A stretch of DNA of 9,666 nucleotides, taken from contig NJDF01000043.1 in NCBI GenBank assembly GCA_002254895.1, positions 1 through 9,666 on the forward strand, in the 5' to 3' direction. Below are positions 6,130 through 9,666 of the stretch, piece by piece. Position 1 is the first letter of the stretch. Each line of letters begins with the position of its first letter. Made by a program: the position numbers and the translations under genes. Below the pieces are notes generated by a model. It had not been told where the DNA came from, made no database searches, and saw nothing but the letters and a program-made list of their open reading frames with translations. The stretch comes from Thermoprotei archaeon ex4572_64 (lineage in GTDB: Archaea; Thermoproteota; Thermoprotei; Thermoproteales; Thermocladiaceae).

Positions 6130-7249
6130 ATGATCTTTAAGTCTGAAAGTGTTTTAAGACCTGAATATATACCTGAGAGACTTCCTTTCAGGGAAGATCA
6201 TCTTAGAAGACTTATCATGTATTTTGAGGAGTTTATTAGAAATCCTGGATCCATTTACCCTAAAGTTATTCTCATAGGTAAGCCAGGCACAGGTAAGACA
6301 GTCACGGCTAGAAAGTTTGGTGAGTATGTACAGTTTACAGATTCAAGTAAGTTGAAGAGATTGAAGTACGTTCACGTAAACTGCTTCATAAATAGAACAT
6401 TATTTTCAGTTCTAAAAGACATAGGTACACAGTTAAAATTACCAATACCTAGAAGAGGTTTTTCTAGTGATGAGATGCTTGAACTTCTTTTAGACATGAT
6501 TAAAGATAGTAAAACTTAGTGAAGAGTATTTAAGTAGAGGTGATAGGTATAGATTTGGACTTATACTCATTAGTCAAAACTTATCCTTTATCGACCAACT
6601 AGATAGAAGTTCGAGAAGTTCTCTTGGAAGTGCTATTATTGAGTTTCAACCTTATAGTAAGGATCAGATCTTCGAAATTCTTCTAGATAGGGCAAGAGAA
6701 GCACTTCATGAGCATGCATACACTGAGGAGATTCTTGAGATGATTGCAGATGTTGCAGGTGCTGATGTTAGTTTAACTGAAGAGCATAGAGGTGATGCTA
6801 GGTACGCAATAGATATCCTATGGAGAGCTGCAAAACTTGCAGAAATGAATGGATCTTCAAGAATTATGCCTGAACATGTTAGAGAAGCAATTAAGAGCAC
6901 TCTAAGAGGTATCAGAGTTGAAGAGTTAAAGTTATTACCAACACATGAGAAGCTCTTTCTACTTGCCATAATTAAAACGTTGAAGAAGAAGGAGTACTCA
7001 CCATACATAACTTTTGGTGAAGCTGAAGAGATGTATCAAATGCTCTGTGAGGAGTATAATGAAACACCTAGAAAACATACACAACTTTGGGAATACTTAA
7101 AGGATTTGAAAGATAAGGGAATTGTTGAGACAAGAATTTCCAGTAAGGGTATGAGAGGTAGAACAACATTAATATCCATACCATCAGAACCACTTAACAT
7201 TCTTGAACAGGAAGTAGAAGGTATTGTTAAGAGGGAGTTAGTGTTATGA
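6130..7249 (+). pseudogene. cdc6: Orc1/Cdc6 replication initiator, broken by internal deletion and frame change
   Basis: Archaeal Orc1/Cdc6 proteins bind origins as AAA+ ATPases with a C-terminal winged helix. Part one (129 codons) reads VLRPEYIPERLPFRE, Walker A GKPGTGKT (50-57) and YVHVNC, then hits TAG at 6517-6519. Part two is in another frame and is recognisable from about 6515: LSEEYLSRGDRYRFGLILISQN (sensor 1), FIDQLDRSSRSSLG, the lid helices with sensor 2 (HRGDARYAIDILWRAAKLAE), and a winged helix to the stop at 7247-7249. Roughly 25-30 residues with Walker B (normally hLDEhD) are absent, so even a frameshift read-through would give no working ATPase. The first ATG in part two is at 6740, far inside the domain. 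The ATG of part one has a Shine-Dalgarno, GAGGAG (6114-6119), ten bases upstream. The winged-helix gene downstream overlaps its stop. Confidence 0.88.
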
Positions 7250-7518
7250 GTGTAGATCTAGTTGATATCATATTCTCATCAAAGACAAGACTTAAGATAC
7301 TTAAAACACTTATGAAGATTAGAGAGATAAACATTACTAAACTTACAAGAATGGTAAACGTTAATCATGTAGTTGTTAATTACCATATCGATGTTCTTAA
7401 AAATCTAGGATTTATAGAAGAGAAGAGGTTTGGACGTATAAGAATAATAAAGCTAAATGAAAGTAATCCAAAAATTAAATCTTTAGAAAGGCTTTTCGAG
7501 GAGTTGAGAGAAATTTAA
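7246..7518 (+). CDS. Small winged-helix DNA-binding protein, ArsR/MarR-like
   Basis: It has 90 residues. Helices and a turn at about 13-38 (TRLKILKTLMKIREINITKLTRMVN) lead to a recognition helix near 41-54 (HVVVNYHIDVLKNLG) and a wing, FIEEKRFGRIRIIKL (56-70), closing with a helical tail that could dimerise. There are no cysteines for metal sensing and no ligand domain, so it is a single winged-helix module. The ATG overlaps the cdc6 stop as ATGA and is preceded by GAGGGAG (7231-7237), a good Shine-Dalgarno, so it was co-translated with the initiator. A role in controlling or assisting Cdc6 is a guess from position. It is intact although cdc6 is broken. Its stop codon touches the rfcL stop on the other strand. 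Confidence 0.75.
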   Translation: MSVDLVDIIFSSKTRLKILKTLMKIREINITKLTRMVNVNHVVVNYHIDVLKNLGFIEEKRFGRIRIIKLNESNPKIKSLERLFEELREI

Positions 7519-8778
7519 CTACTCACTCAACTTTATACCTAAAGCTCTCTCAACATTACTTAGTGAATGTCCTAGAAGTCTTACTAGGTTTTTAATTAAT
7601 CTCTCCTTAATCTTCTTATCTTTAACTAGATGCTTAATTAATGGTATATACTCAAGCTTAACTTCTCTCGAACTCACGTGAAGCTCAATTTTCAATCTGT
7701 TAACTATGGTTTCTTTAAGCTGCCTAATTTCTTTAGATTTTGCAAGTATTAGTATTTTTTGTGGGAAATTATATCTAATAAATCTCGGTAAGGGTGGTTT
7801 TTCCTTAACAAGCGCAATACCGCTAATCATGATTTCAATCATGTATGGCATGAGTTCCCACTCTTGTCTTCTCATAATTCTACCACGTACTACATCTGCA
7901 AGTGATAAGTTATCAAAAGCATCTGCGAGTGCTTGTGGACTTTTCTCATAAACGTTAACAACATTCTCTAGGGCCCACGGGAAGAATGCTTCCCAATCAA
8001 AACTTGGTAGAAATTGTATTGAACGTACTTCATCAACTCTTCTAATTCTGAATGCCTTATCGATGATTTTGAACATATCGTACTGATGTGCACGATCACT
8101 AAGTGTTGAGACGTCATCTTTAGTTAATATTTTCTTTCCTTGAGCAATTGCTTGCAAGTCATTAATAGCAGCTCTTAAATCACCACCTGAAGCCTTAGCT
8201 ATGAGTCTTAATGCCTCTTCTTCACACTTAATACCTTCAGCATTGCATATTCTTCTAAGTACTTGGATAATATGTTCTTCACTTAGTGGCTTTATCTGAA
8301 TAACTTCTGCCTCATCTCTTAACTGTCTAAATCTTGGATCCCAAGGATTATTTGCTGTCATTATTATTGGCCATTTAGCTTCCTTAATGAGATTAAGAAT
8401 GGCTGTTAATCCACCTTTATCTTCTCTTACGCTTATACCATCAACTTCATCTAGTAGTATGATTCTGCCCTTAAAGCCGAAGAGTGATGCCTCCATCATA
8501 GCTCTGCCAAGTACTTGGTTAATTCTCATGCTTGTTCTAACATCACTTGCATTAAGTTCAAGAACTTCATAACCAACCTCACTAGCTAAAGCATACGCAA
8601 GTGTAGTCTTTCCAGTGCCTGGAGGTCCTGCAAGTAGTATTGCTTTTTTCTCTGGAATTTTACCTTTAATCCATTCTCTAATCCATTCAAGAAGTTTCTT
8701 CTTAGCTTCTTCTTGATTAACAACATCAATTAGTCTTTTAGGTCTATACTTCTCTACCCATAGGTATGTTCTACGCAT
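7519..8778 (-). CDS. rfcL: Replication factor C large subunit
   Basis: RfcL is the single large subunit of the archaeal clamp loader. With the small subunits it opens the PCNA ring and places it on primed DNA. It has 419 residues, close to crenarchaeal homologues. Seen: the N-terminal WVEKYRPK (RFC box II type), Walker A GPPGTGKT (51-58), LELNASD (73-79), Walker B LLDEVDG (108-114), sensor 1 TANN (141-144), sensor 2 GGDLRAAINDLQ (198-209), and a helical C-terminal collar domain. As expected for RfcL there is no SRC arginine-finger motif. I see no clear C-terminal PIP box. The start lies seven bases after the rfcS stop. GAGAGTGAT (8785-8793 on the minus strand) overlaps that stop and acts as its Shine-Dalgarno, so rfcS-rfcL is one operon. 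Confidence 0.96.
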   Translation of the reverse strand: MRRTYLWVEKYRPKRLIDVVNQEEAKKKLLEWIREWIKGKIPEKKAILLAGPPGTGKTTLAYALASEVGYEVLELNASDVRTSMRINQVLGRAMMEASLFGFKGRIILLDEVDGISVREDKGGLTAILNLIKEAKWPIIMTANNPWDPRFRQLRDEAEVIQIKPLSEEHIIQVLRRICNAEGIKCEEEALRLIAKASGGDLRAAINDLQAIAQGKKILTKDDVSTLSDRAHQYDMFKIIDKAFRIRRVDEVRSIQFLPSFDWEAFFPWALENVVNVYEKSPQALADAFDNLSLADVVRGRIMRRQEWELMPYMIEIMISGIALVKEKPPLPRFIRYNFPQKILILAKSKEIRQLKETIVNRLKIELHVSSREVKLEYIPLIKHLVKDKKIKERLIKNLVRLLGHSLSNVERALGIKLSE

Positions 8779-8785
8779 ATCTTAA

Positions 8786-9666
8786 TCACTCTCTCTTTAT
8801 ACTTCTCTTTCTCGTAGCTTTAGTTTCAGCTTCTCTTCTCTTCACCTCTTCAGTAGCTTCAACACTAGCTTTAACACCGTACTTTTTACCAATAAGTACT
8901 AGTCTAGCTATAAAGGCTGAAAGTTGAATTTCCTCATCAGCACCTTCAGTTAATCTATAATCAATCTCTGCAGCATACTCGCTAACCTCTATCTTAGCAT
9001 CATCAGGTAAATCTAAACTTCCCTTCATAACTTCTCTCTGAATAATTCTTAAAATGTCAGTACCTGATATGCCATATTCATACATTATTGTTCTCAATAG
9101 ATCTCTAGATTTTGTAAAGTTTCCTGAAAGAGCGTACTTAACTACTTCAAGAATCTCTTTAGGCTGTATGTAGCCTAATGCTTTGTATATGGTTTCTGTA
9201 GTTACTTTCTTATCAATTACAGAAGCTGCTTGTAGAATGTTTATAGCTTTTCTCATATCTCCTTGACTAATCTCCCAAATAGCTTCAAGACCTTCTATGG
9301 TGATGTTTATACCTTCACATTTAGCAATATATTCAAGTCTTTGAAAAATAAGTTCTTTAGGTAGTGGTGAGAATCTAAACATAGCTGTTCTTGACTGTAT
9401 AGGATCTATGATTCTAGAGACGTAGTTAGCTATCAGTATGAATCTTGCATTTTGTGCATACATCTCCATTGTTCTTCTAAGTGCTTGTTGTGCATCGCTT
9501 GTCATGTTGTCTGCCTCATCAAGAATGATTAGTTTAAAGTTTGCTTTACCCATGGGTGCTGTTCTTGCAAATTCTTTAACTCGTTCACGAATAACTGTGA
9601 TTCCTCTTTCATCACTTGCATTAAGTTCAAGTACATTTTCTCTCCAAGCATCACCATACAGTTCGT
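8786..9666 (-). CDS. rfcS: Replication factor C small subunit (N-terminus beyond window)
   Basis: RfcS forms the repeated motor subunits of the clamp loader. The frame is open to the right edge: upstream of the internal ATG at 9551-9553 it continues as [21 protein letters not shown] and [10 protein letters not shown], so that ATG is not the start. Seen: Walker [11 protein letters not shown], sensor 1 [11 protein letters not shown], the arginine-finger motif in its crenarchaeal form [13 protein letters not shown] (SRT instead of SRC), sensor 2 [13 protein letters not shown], and a collar domain. Walker A and about 60 N-terminal residues lie outside the window. The last 25 residues or so form a charged, lysine- and arginine-rich tail (ending RKRSIKRE), longer than in many homologues. 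It is the upstream partner of rfcL. Confidence 0.96.
   Translation of the reverse strand, partial: ELYGDAWRENVLELNASDERGITVIRERVKEFARTAPMGKANFKLIILDEADNMTSDAQQALRRTMEMYAQNARFILIANYVSRIIDPIQSRTAMFRFSPLPKELIFQRLEYIAKCEGINITIEGLEAIWEISQGDMRKAINILQAASVIDKKVTTETIYKALGYIQPKEILEVVKYALSGNFTKSRDLLRTIMYEYGISGTDILRIIQREVMKGSLDLPDDAKIEVSEYAAEIDYRLTEGADEEIQLSAFIARLVLIGKKYGVKASVEATEEVKRREAETKATRKRSIKRE

Noticed and set aside
6505..6525. Programmed frameshifting in cdc6
   Set aside because: The Walker B segment is physically missing, so shifting frames would not yield a functional protein, and no slippery heptamer is evident.
6706..7008. Minus-strand ORF inside cdc6
   Set aside because: It lies antisense to conserved Orc1/Cdc6 sequence and has no recognisable domain.
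7706..8572. Two plus-strand ORFs within rfcL (7706-7951 and 8387-8572)
   Set aside because: They are antisense shadows of an intact, well-conserved gene.
1..9666. tRNA genes, CRISPR arrays, insertion sequences, att sites
   Set aside because: No cloverleaf, regularly spaced repeat, transposase or integrase motif, or paired terminal repeat was seen on either strand.

Overview
The window looks like a stretch of an AT-rich, probably thermophilic archaeal chromosome of the Thermoproteota (crenarchaeal) type. The evidence is a two-gene clamp loader (rfcS and rfcL side by side), an Orc1/Cdc6-family initiator gene, a THUMP-domain RNA-binding protein, a geranylgeranyl-reductase-type flavoprotein, TATA-like boxes about 26 bp before start codons (leaderless transcription), and a box C/D guide RNA. 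A methenyl-tetrahydromethanopterin cyclohydrolase gene (mch) points to tetrahydromethanopterin-linked C1 chemistry. The exact lineage cannot be fixed from sequence alone.

Layout. Positions 1-1167, minus strand: trpG (glutamine amidotransferase) is translationally coupled by a GTGA overlap to an FAD-dependent geranylgeranyl-reductase-family gene that runs off the left edge. Positions 1292-1808, plus strand: a trpC that kept both ends but lost about 80 central residues and its frame. Positions 1883-1932: a strong candidate box C/D sRNA with its own TATA box and a downstream T-run. Positions 1926-4883, minus strand: a unit of enolase, mch and a sugar nucleotidyltransferase that is frameshifted just after its start. 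Positions 4884-5537 hold no intact gene. They begin with a palindromic TATA box exactly midway between the enolase ATG and the ATG of a 32-codon reading frame on the other strand, followed by scrambled coding-like fragments. Positions 5538-7518, plus strand: THUMP protein, a broken orc1/cdc6, and a small winged-helix protein whose start overlaps the cdc6 stop. Positions 7519-9666, minus strand: rfcL and rfcS (incomplete at the right edge), abutting the winged-helix gene tail to tail with no spacer.

The intact genes cover glycolysis, C1 metabolism, lipid or quinone reduction, tRNA modification and replication. The most striking property is that three recognisable genes (trpC, the nucleotidyltransferase, orc1/cdc6), and probably a fourth unidentified one, are broken by deletions or frameshifts, while the genes between them read cleanly with their active-site residues in place. 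Either this is ongoing reductive decay, possibly by deletion between short repeats, or part of it is consensus error. Read mapping or a close relative would decide. I did not find a clearly new defence or mobile system.
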